Assembly (NCBI GenBank): GCA_003566635.1
Contig: PXCK01000186.1
Span: forward strand, 1 to 32,223
Length of the DNA: 32,223 nucleotides
Origin: Balneolia bacterium
Lineage (GTDB): Bacteria > Bacteroidota > Rhodothermia > Balneolales > Cyclonatronaceae
Direction: 5' to 3'
A program made the translations under genes and the position numbers. Below the pieces are notes generated by a model. The model was given only the letters and a program-made list of their open reading frames with translations, did not search any database and had not been told where the DNA came from. Position 1 is the first letter of the stretch, and each line of letters begins with the position of its first letter. Positions 1 to 8,493 of this stretch are shown one piece after another.

Positions 1-2225
1 GCTGCATAAAACTGTGGTGAACCAGAAATATCGTTTTCCAAACCCGGGCCACCATTCCCACCATCTTCATCTTCTATACCTGCAACACTTTCGCCTAAAT
101 CACCTGCACCACCTCCACCGGAGGCAGCAGCCTGTCCTGGTGAACCACCTGAGTTACCACCATTAAATCCATCTCCTCCACTTGCAGATGATGGTTGCAA
201 GGCATTTCCCCCATTACCACCTCTGGCACCGCCCCCGCTTCCTCCATCATTACCCGGGCCGTTTCCACCAATACCTCCACCGCCACCTAAGCCAATAAAT
301 GATTCGAAGGAACTGTCTTCGCCATTCAATCCGGAGTTGTTGCCGCTCGCTCCGGGAGCTCCACCGGCACCTACAACAATTGGCACAGGGTTCGTGTATC
401 CGGTAATATCTAAATCTTCAAGAAAAATATAACCTCCTGCACCACCACCACCACTGCCGGCGAAATTAAAGTTAGTTGATGACCCACCCCCACCACCTCC
501 GCCAACTATTAAAACATCAACAGAGACAACACCTGCAGGTATTGGCCAGTCATAACTTCCCGGTTCATCAAAAATTTCAACAAAAACACCAGGCGGTAGA
601 GCGGTAAAATCAACTTCCACAGTTCCAATTATTGGGTCAGATACATCAGGTCCCAAATATGCTGTAATTGTAGCGGTTTCAACAATTGTGGAAGATGTTA
701 GTGTAGCAGTGTAAGTCCCATCACCAACGTCAAAACCCAAAATCGATGTACCACTTGATGCAGATGCACCGTCGCTAAGTGTACCTGCATTAGTGGTTAT
801 CAAAATATCTTCACCATCAAACCCATAATTAATTCCATCATCAGCAAAAAGTTCAACAGTTATGGTAGTACTCGTCAAACCATTTGCCAGAAGTGTTCCA
901 TCAGCTGATGTAATGGTCGATTCAATTGGATCAGGCAATATTTGATTGTATGATATTACTACCAATCCTTCCCCACCGGAGCCGGAAGCGCCTCCGTTTC
1001 TACCACGACCACCACCACCACCACCGGGGTTTTGACCATTAATACCCGGTTGTTCATTATCTCCACCATTTCCACCGTCACCTTGACCACTTCCACCCGT
1101 ACCGCCTGTATTACCTGATGCATCACTTCCATTAGCGCCATCAGCATTGGTAAAAGCGGAACCTCCTCCGCCGCCGCCGGAATTATTACTTCTATCTCCA
1201 CCATCACCACCTGAAAATACAATCGAACCGTTTGAGCTGGAAGCTTGTCCACCTGCTCCACCACTATTTTCACCCTGAGAACCACCTTCAGCGAGTAACT
1301 CCGAGCCCCCATCAAATGTACTGGATGAGCCATCTTGACCTGGTCCTCCACCACTACCTACAATCACCGTGTATGTTTCACCCGGGCTCACAAAAAAAAC
1401 AGAAGCTGCATAGGCACCGCCACCTCCACCACCGCGTCCTTGATTACCACTCGAAGGACCGCCACCGCCACCGCCACCCCAGGCTTGAACCAGAATTGAA
1501 CTAACACCTGCCGGGACAGTCCACTGAAATGTACCCGGATTATTGAACTCTTCAGTTACATTTGCAGTTTCAAATGATACAAATTCAAAATTAGATATCG
1601 TTGTTTGTGCTCTTCCAAAAAGTTGATCTACTGAAAAAGCAGCAAAACAAAAAACTTGATTAGGTCCAAGTGGAACTGCTGTTGAGCCTGATTGTGTCGT
1701 CGCTCCATCATCATCTGTTAATTGGAAGGTATTACCGTTTATTGTATATCCAAATGGATCCCATTCGGGGCCATCATTATCAAAAGTCTCATAATTCCAG
1801 TCAAAACTAATAGTTGATAAATCAGTTGAGGGATTTTGAATGCAATAGGTTGTTACATTGGCAGTATTAGATTGATTATCAGAACCTATAAGTGTGATTG
1901 AATTTGGAGCCTGAGATTCTTCAATATCACCATCTCCACCGTCAGCATCAAATGTCCAGTTTGATGGAGCAAAAACACCCTGAAATCCCTCCACGATTAT
2001 ACCCATTATTGTTGGAGCTTGCTCCGATATAGCAGAAACTTCTAATTTTGGTATATGTTTTTTTGGGATTGATCTCGCAACTCTGTTGTTAATGCGATTA
2101 TTAACATCAGTTGTATCGGAACTTGATATGCTGAAACCCAATTCAGTACTAGTACCCGCTTCTGCTATATGTGGTAAGAGCCAAATTAAAATGGCTATAA
2201 AATATAATGAAAAACTCTTTTTCAA
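1..2225 (-). CDS. Secreted glycine-rich / Ig-like surface protein, C-terminus beyond window edge
   Basis: Manual minus-strand translation is open from a TTG at 2225 (preceded by in-frame TAG) to the window edge. Signal-peptide-like start (M)KKSFSLYFIAILIWLLPHIAEA, then two glycine-rich blocks each introduced by a similar motif (NNPGTFQWTVPAGVSSILVQAWGGGGGGG and DEPGSYDWPIPAGVVSVDVLIVGGGGGGG) separated by an Ig-like/invasin-type segment (IESTITSADGTLLANGLTSTTITVELFADDG...). Not in ORF track. Confidence 0.85.
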   Translation of the reverse strand, partial: MKKSFSLYFIAILIWLLPHIAEAGTSTELGFSISSSDTTDVNNRINNRVARSIPKKHIPKLEVSAISEQAPTIMGIIVEGFQGVFAPSNWTFDADGGDGDIEESQAPNSITLIGSDNQSNTANVTTYCIQNPSTDLSTISFDWNYETFDNDGPEWDPFGYTINGNTFQLTDDDGATTQSGSTAVPLGPNQVFCFAAFSVDQLFGRAQTTISNFEFVSFETANVTEEFNNPGTFQWTVPAGVSSILVQAWGGGGGGGPSSGNQGRGGGGGGAYAASVFFVSPGETYTVIVGSGGGPGQDGSSSTFDGGSELLAEGGSQGENSGGAGGQASSSNGSIVFSGGDGGDRSNNSGGGGGGSAFTNADGANGSDASGNTGGTGGSGQGDGGNGGDNEQPGINGQNPGGGGGGRGRNGGASGSGGEGLVVISYNQILPDPIESTITSADGTLLANGLTSTTITVELFADDGINYGFDGEDILITTNAGTLSDGASASSGTSILGFDVGDGTYTATLTSSTIVETATITAYLGPDVSDPIIGTVEVDFTALPPGVFVEIFDEPGSYDWPIPAGVVSVDVLIVGGGGGGGSSTNFNFAGSGGGGAGGYIFLEDLDITGYTNPVPIVVGAGGAPGASGNNSGLNGEDSSFESFIGLGGGGGIGGNGPGNDGGSGGGARGGNGGNALQPSSASGGDGFNGGNSGGSPGQAAASGGGGAGDLGESVAGIEDEDGGNGGPGLENDISGSPQFYA

Positions 2226-2448
2226 CTAAAAATACTTATGATTGACGTATTTCTTTAATATAAGAAATGTAAATACCAATACGTAGTAGTATCGTATTAA
2301 GTTTAACAGAACGTCAACTAAATTTATCTATTATAAATTAGCTACTCCAAGCTAAGTGAAATAGCCATTTTTAATAAACCTTATGTCTCATACCGATATT
2401 GAGAAAAACTTCATTTTCTACCCAAGGATAGGGGATTCTTAAAATCAA

Positions 2449-2472
2449 ATAAAGCCTTCAAGAAGGCTTTGA
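2449..2472 (-). terminator. Possible intrinsic terminator
   Basis: AAAGCCTT-CAAG-AAGGCTTT perfect 8-bp stem; T-rich tail on the minus strand (TTTATTTGATTTT). About 300 bp downstream of the 2778..5585 gene. Confidence 0.4.
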
Positions 2473-2777
2473 AAAACCAGGGATTTTGGTCGTATTCAAC
2501 GCCGTCGTGAAAATACGCAGTATGGCTAATCTATTCGAGGATTTTATTTTTGGGATAAGGCAAAAGACGGGCAAAATAACGTTTTCGCAAAGGCTTCTTC
2601 TATAATACTATAACTCGGATTGGTCACTAATAGATTTTCTTGTTTAAAAGCGACAGGAAAACTTTACAGAGTTTTAACTACAATCAAATTTAAGTGAGTG
2701 TATTATTTTGCTATATACAATCAGTTCAAATGTTTATGAATTAGCTACATAATTTAGTGAACAATTTGGTTTATGAA

Positions 2778-5585
2778 TTATCTCATACCGGTAAAAACGC
2801 GGAAGTTATATGTAAAGGACATCAAGAAGTAACGTGATAATACATTCGATTGTAAATCTTGCACATATTCATCTGTAACAGAGCGGTTGATGTTGTTATT
2901 CTGATTTAAAATATCAACCACACTAAACTTAATTTCAGCAGCCTCGTTTTTGAGGAATTTATAACCAATTGCTGCGTTCCATGAAACTGTACTACGGTTA
3001 AAATCACTGCTTAACCCTTCAAAGTGGTTAACGTTTAACTCAGATTGCAATACAAGTCTGCCCCATGGAAGTAGATTTACCCTGCTCCCAAAACGACCGG
3101 CATAATAATTATTATCCGCCTCGGGGCGTAGTGAGTTTTCTACAATATTGTAAGATGCACGGTACGAAAGGGTAAATTCAACACGCTCACTAATATTACT
3201 ATTTAATGTCAGACCTGAATTTAATCCAAGGTTTTTGCTATCGCCTGTTATGTTATTAACAATAGTTGGAGTTTCACTATAGGTGATACCGGAAAACCAA
3301 TTCAAGTTACTTGCAATGGCAGCGATAGGCAATCCGTAGTTCATAAATGTACGTAATGCCCAGGAGTTGCCCGTATTCTCCGGTTGCGAGAACCTAGCAC
3401 CTCGACCTAATACGACTCCATTTGCCAACACTGTATCCTGTATTGCTGTAAATGTAGATGTACCAATTGTATTTTCGGTAAAGCTACCACTCATCCAAAC
3501 CATAAATGAACGGCCTGCTTCCGGATTTGTAGTTCTGTAATTCACAGAAAAGTTATGAGAGTAAGATTGATTTAGATCGGGATTACCTGAGCTTAGTTGC
3601 AGTGGGTTGGTATTATCTATTACATCCTGAAGCTGGTTTGCAGAAGGTGTCCTGGTGTTAGTTCGGTAATTAATACGGAAATTACTTGTTTGAGATAAAC
3701 GGTAGAATACAGTGGCGTTTGGTAGTAGGTTGTTGTAGGTCTGACGTGTATCGGTAGCAATTGGAAATTCCTGTTCGCCTCTTAATAATGTGTATTGATA
3801 GGCGAATCCTATGTTGTAATTGAATTGCATATCACCCGAACGAAAACCTGCTGATACTCTGTGGGTATAAACATTATTGTCAAAACGATTTGATAGTGTA
3901 GGGTCTAATTCACCAATAATAGTGCCTTCTGCATCCGTTTCAAAAGCATTTCTACGAGAATAGGTATTATTTAAGCCGGGATTATAACCAATGTTTAGTC
4001 CGCTTCTTTCACCTAAGGGTTCTGTATATTGGATGTTAGCAGAAAGGTTATACCCGCTGTTGAATAAATCATTCAATTGATTTTGAATCAAAGGGTCATT
4101 TTGTCCGAAAAATGTTTCTCCAATTTGGAATTGCTCACCATTTGATTCGTTAACATCAGTTCTAAGGTTTACTGACAGGGTTCTGCGTGGTTGTTCAAAA
4201 CTATGACGAAACAAAATGGTATTGGCAATGTTATAGGCTGTATCTTCCGAGCTAAATTGATTTGTAGTTTGGTTTAACATCTGTCCCACCGGATCCATAG
4301 TTAATGCCTGAAGTGCAGAACCTGCATTGTTTATTTGAAAGCTGGCTCTTGGAGTAATAATCAATGAATTTCTCTCATCGATAGTATATTCTATTCTACC
4401 ATTTACGCGGTGGTTGTAATTATCACTTTCTGCAAATAGGTTTTCATCGTAAATCTGACCGGTTTCGATTCCACTCAGGAATCTCCTTTCAAGTACTTGG
4501 TCATTCGTGTTATCAGTTAGGTTGAAGAAATAACTACCGGTCATATTCCAGCTGTCATTCCATCTATCTATGTAGTTTAGACCAAATGAGTTTACTGAGC
4601 TAACACCATTTTGCTGACCAACAAGAAAATCTCGAGCAGCACCACCGCCACCCCAACTGCCCCTTCCACGCATCATACCTCCACGACCTCCACCTCTTGC
4701 GGGTCCGGCAGCTACACCTGCTAAATCCTCAGTTGCAAAGTTCTGTTGGTTGATATTATTACTCATTCCTAACACCGATATCCGCTGGGGACCGTTAAAA
4801 AGGTTAGCATTACCACCGGCCATATATGTACTTTCTGTACCCCCACTAATTCCAACTCGGCCAAAACGACCATTATTCATGCCCGGTCTGGTACGAATGT
4901 TAATTGTACGATCGGTATTTCCATCAAAAAAGCCGGTAAACTGCGCCTGATCACTCTGTCTGTCAAAAACTTCAACTTGTGAAATAATTTCTGCGGGGAG
5001 ATTTCTTAGTGCTGCTACCGCATCATCCCCAAAAAATTCAGAACCATCAACCGTTACTCTTCGAACATCTTCACCTTGTGCCTGTACCCTACCACCTTCT
5101 ATGGTAAAGCCCGGCATTCGTCTAACTAATTCTTCTGCACTCGCATCGCGGTTAAGCCTGTAGGCATCAGCGCTAAAAGCTGTGGTATCACCCCGAACTT
5201 CCATTCTGGGAGCCAAAGCCGCAACACGCAACTCATCTAATTGTAGAGGGTCTTCTTCTAACTTCACCAAAAGGTCGGTAACAGATTCAACTGTTACATC
5301 AATTTTTTGTTCATGTACTTTATAACCAACAAAACGAATTTGCAAAATATATTCATCAGGTACTACTCGTTGAATTTGGAAATTTCCTTCTACATCGGAC
5401 TGTGTACCACGAACAATACTACTATCAACCGCACTTAATAAAATAATGTTTGCTCCCGGCAATGGGGTTTCATCAGAAGCTTCGAGCAAAGTACCACCAA
5501 CCACACGTTGATCACTTTGGGCGTAAAGGGGTAAAATTCCAATACAAATTAAGATAATACAAGTCAGTAGAAGTCGTTCTGTCAT
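2778..5585 (-). CDS. Outer-membrane beta-barrel / TonB-dependent receptor-like protein with N-terminal carboxypeptidase-regulatory-like domain
   Basis: 935 aa; signal peptide; VVGGTLLEASDETPLPGANIILLSAVDSS (CarboxypepD_reg-like), plug-like DSGEFFGDDAVAALRNLPAEIISQVEVF region, long beta-barrel C-terminal part. Confidence 0.85.
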   Translation of the reverse strand: MTERLLLTCIILICIGILPLYAQSDQRVVGGTLLEASDETPLPGANIILLSAVDSSIVRGTQSDVEGNFQIQRVVPDEYILQIRFVGYKVHEQKIDVTVESVTDLLVKLEEDPLQLDELRVAALAPRMEVRGDTTAFSADAYRLNRDASAEELVRRMPGFTIEGGRVQAQGEDVRRVTVDGSEFFGDDAVAALRNLPAEIISQVEVFDRQSDQAQFTGFFDGNTDRTINIRTRPGMNNGRFGRVGISGGTESTYMAGGNANLFNGPQRISVLGMSNNINQQNFATEDLAGVAAGPARGGGRGGMMRGRGSWGGGGAARDFLVGQQNGVSSVNSFGLNYIDRWNDSWNMTGSYFFNLTDNTNDQVLERRFLSGIETGQIYDENLFAESDNYNHRVNGRIEYTIDERNSLIITPRASFQINNAGSALQALTMDPVGQMLNQTTNQFSSEDTAYNIANTILFRHSFEQPRRTLSVNLRTDVNESNGEQFQIGETFFGQNDPLIQNQLNDLFNSGYNLSANIQYTEPLGERSGLNIGYNPGLNNTYSRRNAFETDAEGTIIGELDPTLSNRFDNNVYTHRVSAGFRSGDMQFNYNIGFAYQYTLLRGEQEFPIATDTRQTYNNLLPNATVFYRLSQTSNFRINYRTNTRTPSANQLQDVIDNTNPLQLSSGNPDLNQSYSHNFSVNYRTTNPEAGRSFMVWMSGSFTENTIGTSTFTAIQDTVLANGVVLGRGARFSQPENTGNSWALRTFMNYGLPIAAIASNLNWFSGITYSETPTIVNNITGDSKNLGLNSGLTLNSNISERVEFTLSYRASYNIVENSLRPEADNNYYAGRFGSRVNLLPWGRLVLQSELNVNHFEGLSSDFNRSTVSWNAAIGYKFLKNEAAEIKFSVVDILNQNNNINRSVTDEYVQDLQSNVLSRYFLMSFTYNFRVFTGMR

Positions 5586-5884
5586 AATAGTTTATATGAT
5601 GAAGTTTATATTGATGAATGATATACCGTTATTTGACGTAAAGCGTTCAAAATTGATCACTAAAAATCCAATATTTATCAATTGTAAATAAAAGGTGCAT
5701 TATAGTTACCATTTAGGCCAACTACTCGTAAAAATATTCCTCAGTTATATGATTTAGTTTCTGTTATTAATGACTATATAAAAATTTTGACACGGACAGG
5801 TTTTATTTCTATAAGCCACAGTCAAATAAAATATTTTAATATTGGTATTTCGTTTTATCAGTTAAAATCTCATATTACCCTAAG

Positions 5885-6796
5885 ATGAAGCAAATAGCTG
5901 AAAAGTATATTTTATATTTAAAAGTCGAAAGGAATGCATCGAAGCATACCTTACTTTCTTATGATACAGATTTGCGCTCATTTCACGCTTTTCTTTCAGA
6001 ATATGACCCTCGTTGTAACGAGAATCCCAAACTTATAACACGCTTTACCATCCGTGCATGGATGTCGGAATTATCTGACAAAGGGCTTAAAAAATCATCT
6101 ATCTCCCGAAAAGTATCAGGATTAAGATCTTTCTTTAAATATGCCCTTAAAAAAGGGTATGTGAACAAGAATCCGGCCTTATTAGTAGGGTTACCCAAGA
6201 AAGAGAAAGTTTTACCAAAGACGGTTCAACAACATGAAATGAACCATTTGTTTGATGTTTTACCTAATGACACTCCTATTGACATACGAAACATTGCTAT
6301 TATTGAGCTGTTTTATGCTACCGGAATGCGATTAAACGAACTAATTAATATTGATCTAAAGCATATCGATCTGAGCCGCAGGCAAGTGCTCGTAATGGGT
6401 AAAGGAAAAAAGGAGCGTATTGTACCTTTCGGCGATTCTGCAAAAAGAGCTATTCAAAATTGGCTACAAGTTCGTAAGGAATGCGTATCAATAAAAAGTG
6501 ATTTTAGTGATCGTCAAGCTTTATTTATAACTGCCAGAGGAAAGCGTTCTTACCCGGTGGAAATTCGCAGAATGATCAAAGCAAACTTATTAAAAGTGAG
6601 CGAAGTTCACCAAAAGAGTCCGCACGTTTTACGACATAGTTTTGCTACTCACTTATTAAATCAAGGAGCTGATTTACGAATTATTCAAGAGTTTTTAGGG
6701 CATTCTGCCTTATCATCAACACAAGTTTACACCCATGTAAGTGCCGAAAAGCTTAAGCAAATTTATTCTGAGGCACATCCAAGGGGAAAGCAGTGA
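5885..6796 (+). CDS. xerC: Tyrosine recombinase XerC/XerD family
   Basis: 303 aa; N-terminal SAM-like domain; catalytic motifs ATGMRLNEL and HVLRHSFATHLLNQGADLRIIQEFLGHSALSSTQVYTHV. XerC versus XerD not certain. Confidence 0.9.
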   Translation: MKQIAEKYILYLKVERNASKHTLLSYDTDLRSFHAFLSEYDPRCNENPKLITRFTIRAWMSELSDKGLKKSSISRKVSGLRSFFKYALKKGYVNKNPALLVGLPKKEKVLPKTVQQHEMNHLFDVLPNDTPIDIRNIAIIELFYATGMRLNELINIDLKHIDLSRRQVLVMGKGKKERIVPFGDSAKRAIQNWLQVRKECVSIKSDFSDRQALFITARGKRSYPVEIRRMIKANLLKVSEVHQKSPHVLRHSFATHLLNQGADLRIIQEFLGHSALSSTQVYTHVSAEKLKQIYSEAHPRGKQ

Positions 6797-6826
6797 AATA
6801 TTAACCAAGTAAAAAAAGAGGAAATT

Positions 6827-7123
6827 ATGAATACATCATTCACCGCAAGACATTTTGAAGCAAGCACCAGATTAAAAGATTCGGCTGAAGAGTCTGTCAA
6901 AAAACTGACAAAATTTTATGATGGTATTCTCGACTGTGATATCATTATGGAACCGACCAAAGACCACGATAATCCTCAGTCGGTCGAATTAATGGTAAAG
7001 GTTACAGGAGATTTACTGAAGGCAACAGAAACAGCTCCAACTTACGAGCAAGCACTTACTAAAGCCATAGATAATATGAGCAGACAGCTTAAGAGATATA
7101 AAAATAAACGATTCGCTAAATAA
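6827..7123 (+). CDS. hpf: Ribosome hibernation-promoting factor, short form (HPF/RaiA/YfiA family)
   Basis: 98 aa, MNTSFTARHFEASTRLKDSAEESVKKLTKFYDGILDCDIIME... typical sigma-54 modulation/HPF protein. Confidence 0.9.
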   Translation: MNTSFTARHFEASTRLKDSAEESVKKLTKFYDGILDCDIIMEPTKDHDNPQSVELMVKVTGDLLKATETAPTYEQALTKAIDNMSRQLKRYKNKRFAK

Positions 7124-7134
7124 AGTTATTAATC

Positions 7135-8172
7135 ATGCCGCTACAGGAAACCTCGCCTATACCCAGAAAAAAGTACATTACTGTAGAATATCTTGTAGAA
7201 CAACTGAAAGATACCGTTAAAGTAGATGTAGAGGTTTGTACTGCAGGGCCAAATTGTTTAAAGCGCCGGATTACCGAGCCGGATTTACACAGGCCGGGTC
7301 TGGCGCTTTCAGGTTTTACTGAATTATTTACATGGCACAGAGTTCAAATTTTTGGTAACACCGAATCTGAATATCTCGACCATTTATCAAATAAGGCAAA
7401 GATTGAAGCATTTTCTAATCTAACTAAATTTGAAGTGCCGATTATATTCATAACACACGGGAACCGTCTCCCTGATTCTCTGGTCAATTTAGCTAAGCAA
7501 GCCAGCATAGCTGTTTTCTACACAGAAATGGATACCGTAAAATTCATGTATTTTTTACAGGATTTTTTGGATGATCAGTTTGCTCTTCAAACCGTTGTAC
7601 ATGGTGCAATGGTTGATGTTTATGGTATAGGGATATTGATTGCAGGTAAAGCCGGTATAGGAAAAAGTGAAGTTGCTCTCGATTTGATAGAAAGAGGCCA
7701 TAGACTTGTATCGGATGACGTTGTTCGCTTAACAAAAAAGAATAATGTATTGATTTCAACAGCCACCGATATCAATAAACATTTTATGGAAATTCGTGGT
7801 CTTGGTATAATCGATATAATGAAAATGTTTGGTATTCGTGCTGTTCGTTACCAAAAAAGGTTGGAGGTTGTAGTAGAACTCTACCATTGGGACGAACTCA
7901 AAAAGGTGGACAGAACAGGTCTTACACGAGAAACAATTAAAATTTTAGATGTTGATATACCTTTAATTAAACTACCCATAACACCCGGTAAGAATATCAC
8001 AGTCATCGCAGAGGTAATCGCAATGAATCATCTGTTAAATCATTACGGTTATAATGCAGCCAGGGAACTGCAGGAAATCCTCCGTAAAAAAATAAAAGAA
8101 AAATCAGAAATGGTTGATACTTCTAACCTTAGTAACCGCGCAATTAATTACTTCGAAGGTGATACGGAGTAA
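7135..8172 (+). CDS. hprK: HPr(Ser) kinase/phosphorylase
   Basis: 345 aa; Walker A-like GKAGIGKSEVALDLIERGHRLVSDD, and EIRGLGIIDI...FGIRAV motif. Confidence 0.93.
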   Translation: MPLQETSPIPRKKYITVEYLVEQLKDTVKVDVEVCTAGPNCLKRRITEPDLHRPGLALSGFTELFTWHRVQIFGNTESEYLDHLSNKAKIEAFSNLTKFEVPIIFITHGNRLPDSLVNLAKQASIAVFYTEMDTVKFMYFLQDFLDDQFALQTVVHGAMVDVYGIGILIAGKAGIGKSEVALDLIERGHRLVSDDVVRLTKKNNVLISTATDINKHFMEIRGLGIIDIMKMFGIRAVRYQKRLEVVVELYHWDELKKVDRTGLTRETIKILDVDIPLIKLPITPGKNITVIAEVIAMNHLLNHYGYNAARELQEILRKKIKEKSEMVDTSNLSNRAINYFEGDTE

Positions 8173-8206
8173 ATTCTATGTTTAGATGTCAATTATAACT
8201 TATAAT

Positions 8207-8239
8207 AAAAAAAGGGACAGGCATTAACCTGTCCCTCAA
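8207..8239 (-). terminator. Intrinsic terminator, T-tract on the minus strand (htpG); convergent with hprK
   Basis: GGGACAGG-CATTAA-CCTGTCCC perfect 8-bp stem followed on the minus strand by TTTTTTT. Confidence 0.75.
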
Positions 8240-8256
8240 AATCCCAAGTCATTTAA

Positions 8257-8483
8257 CCCGAATTATTCACGAAAGGATGAAATTTAAATCTTATACTGTT
8301 AAAAATATATTATTTAGAAAAATACTACACTCACACAAATTTGGGTGTGGTTTAAATGCTACAAAATTTCCACGCTAGCTGCGTTAAAGTTGAAAAAGTC
8401 ATGCTCAGGGTACTAAGGTACCCTTCCGCTGATTTTCCACCTTCGCCTTGCTACCAAGAAAATTTTTTGGTGAATAATCCGGG
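8257..8483 (+). mobile_element. MITE-like non-autonomous element, copy 1 (227 bp)
   Basis: Starts CCCGAATTATTCAC, ends GTGAATAATCCGGG (TIR CCCG[A/G]ATTATTCAC, 14 bp); flanked by perfect TTAA duplication (8253-8256 and 8484-8487). About 96% identical to the reverse complement of 13788..14014, equal length. Confidence 0.9.
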
Positions 8484-8493
8484 TTAAAAAGAC

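Noticed and set aside
95-1504. ORFs 95..286 (-), 959..1354 (-) and 1232..1504 (+) as real proteins
   Set aside because: They are out-of-frame readings of the glycine-rich repeat DNA of the 1..2225 minus-strand CDS, with biased composition typical of shadow ORFs.
5885-6796. XerC/D-like recombinase as an integrase of a mobile island or phase-variation invertase
   Set aside because: Sequence looks like a housekeeping XerC/D and is followed directly by hpf and hprK. No att repeats or invertible promoter repeats were seen nearby.
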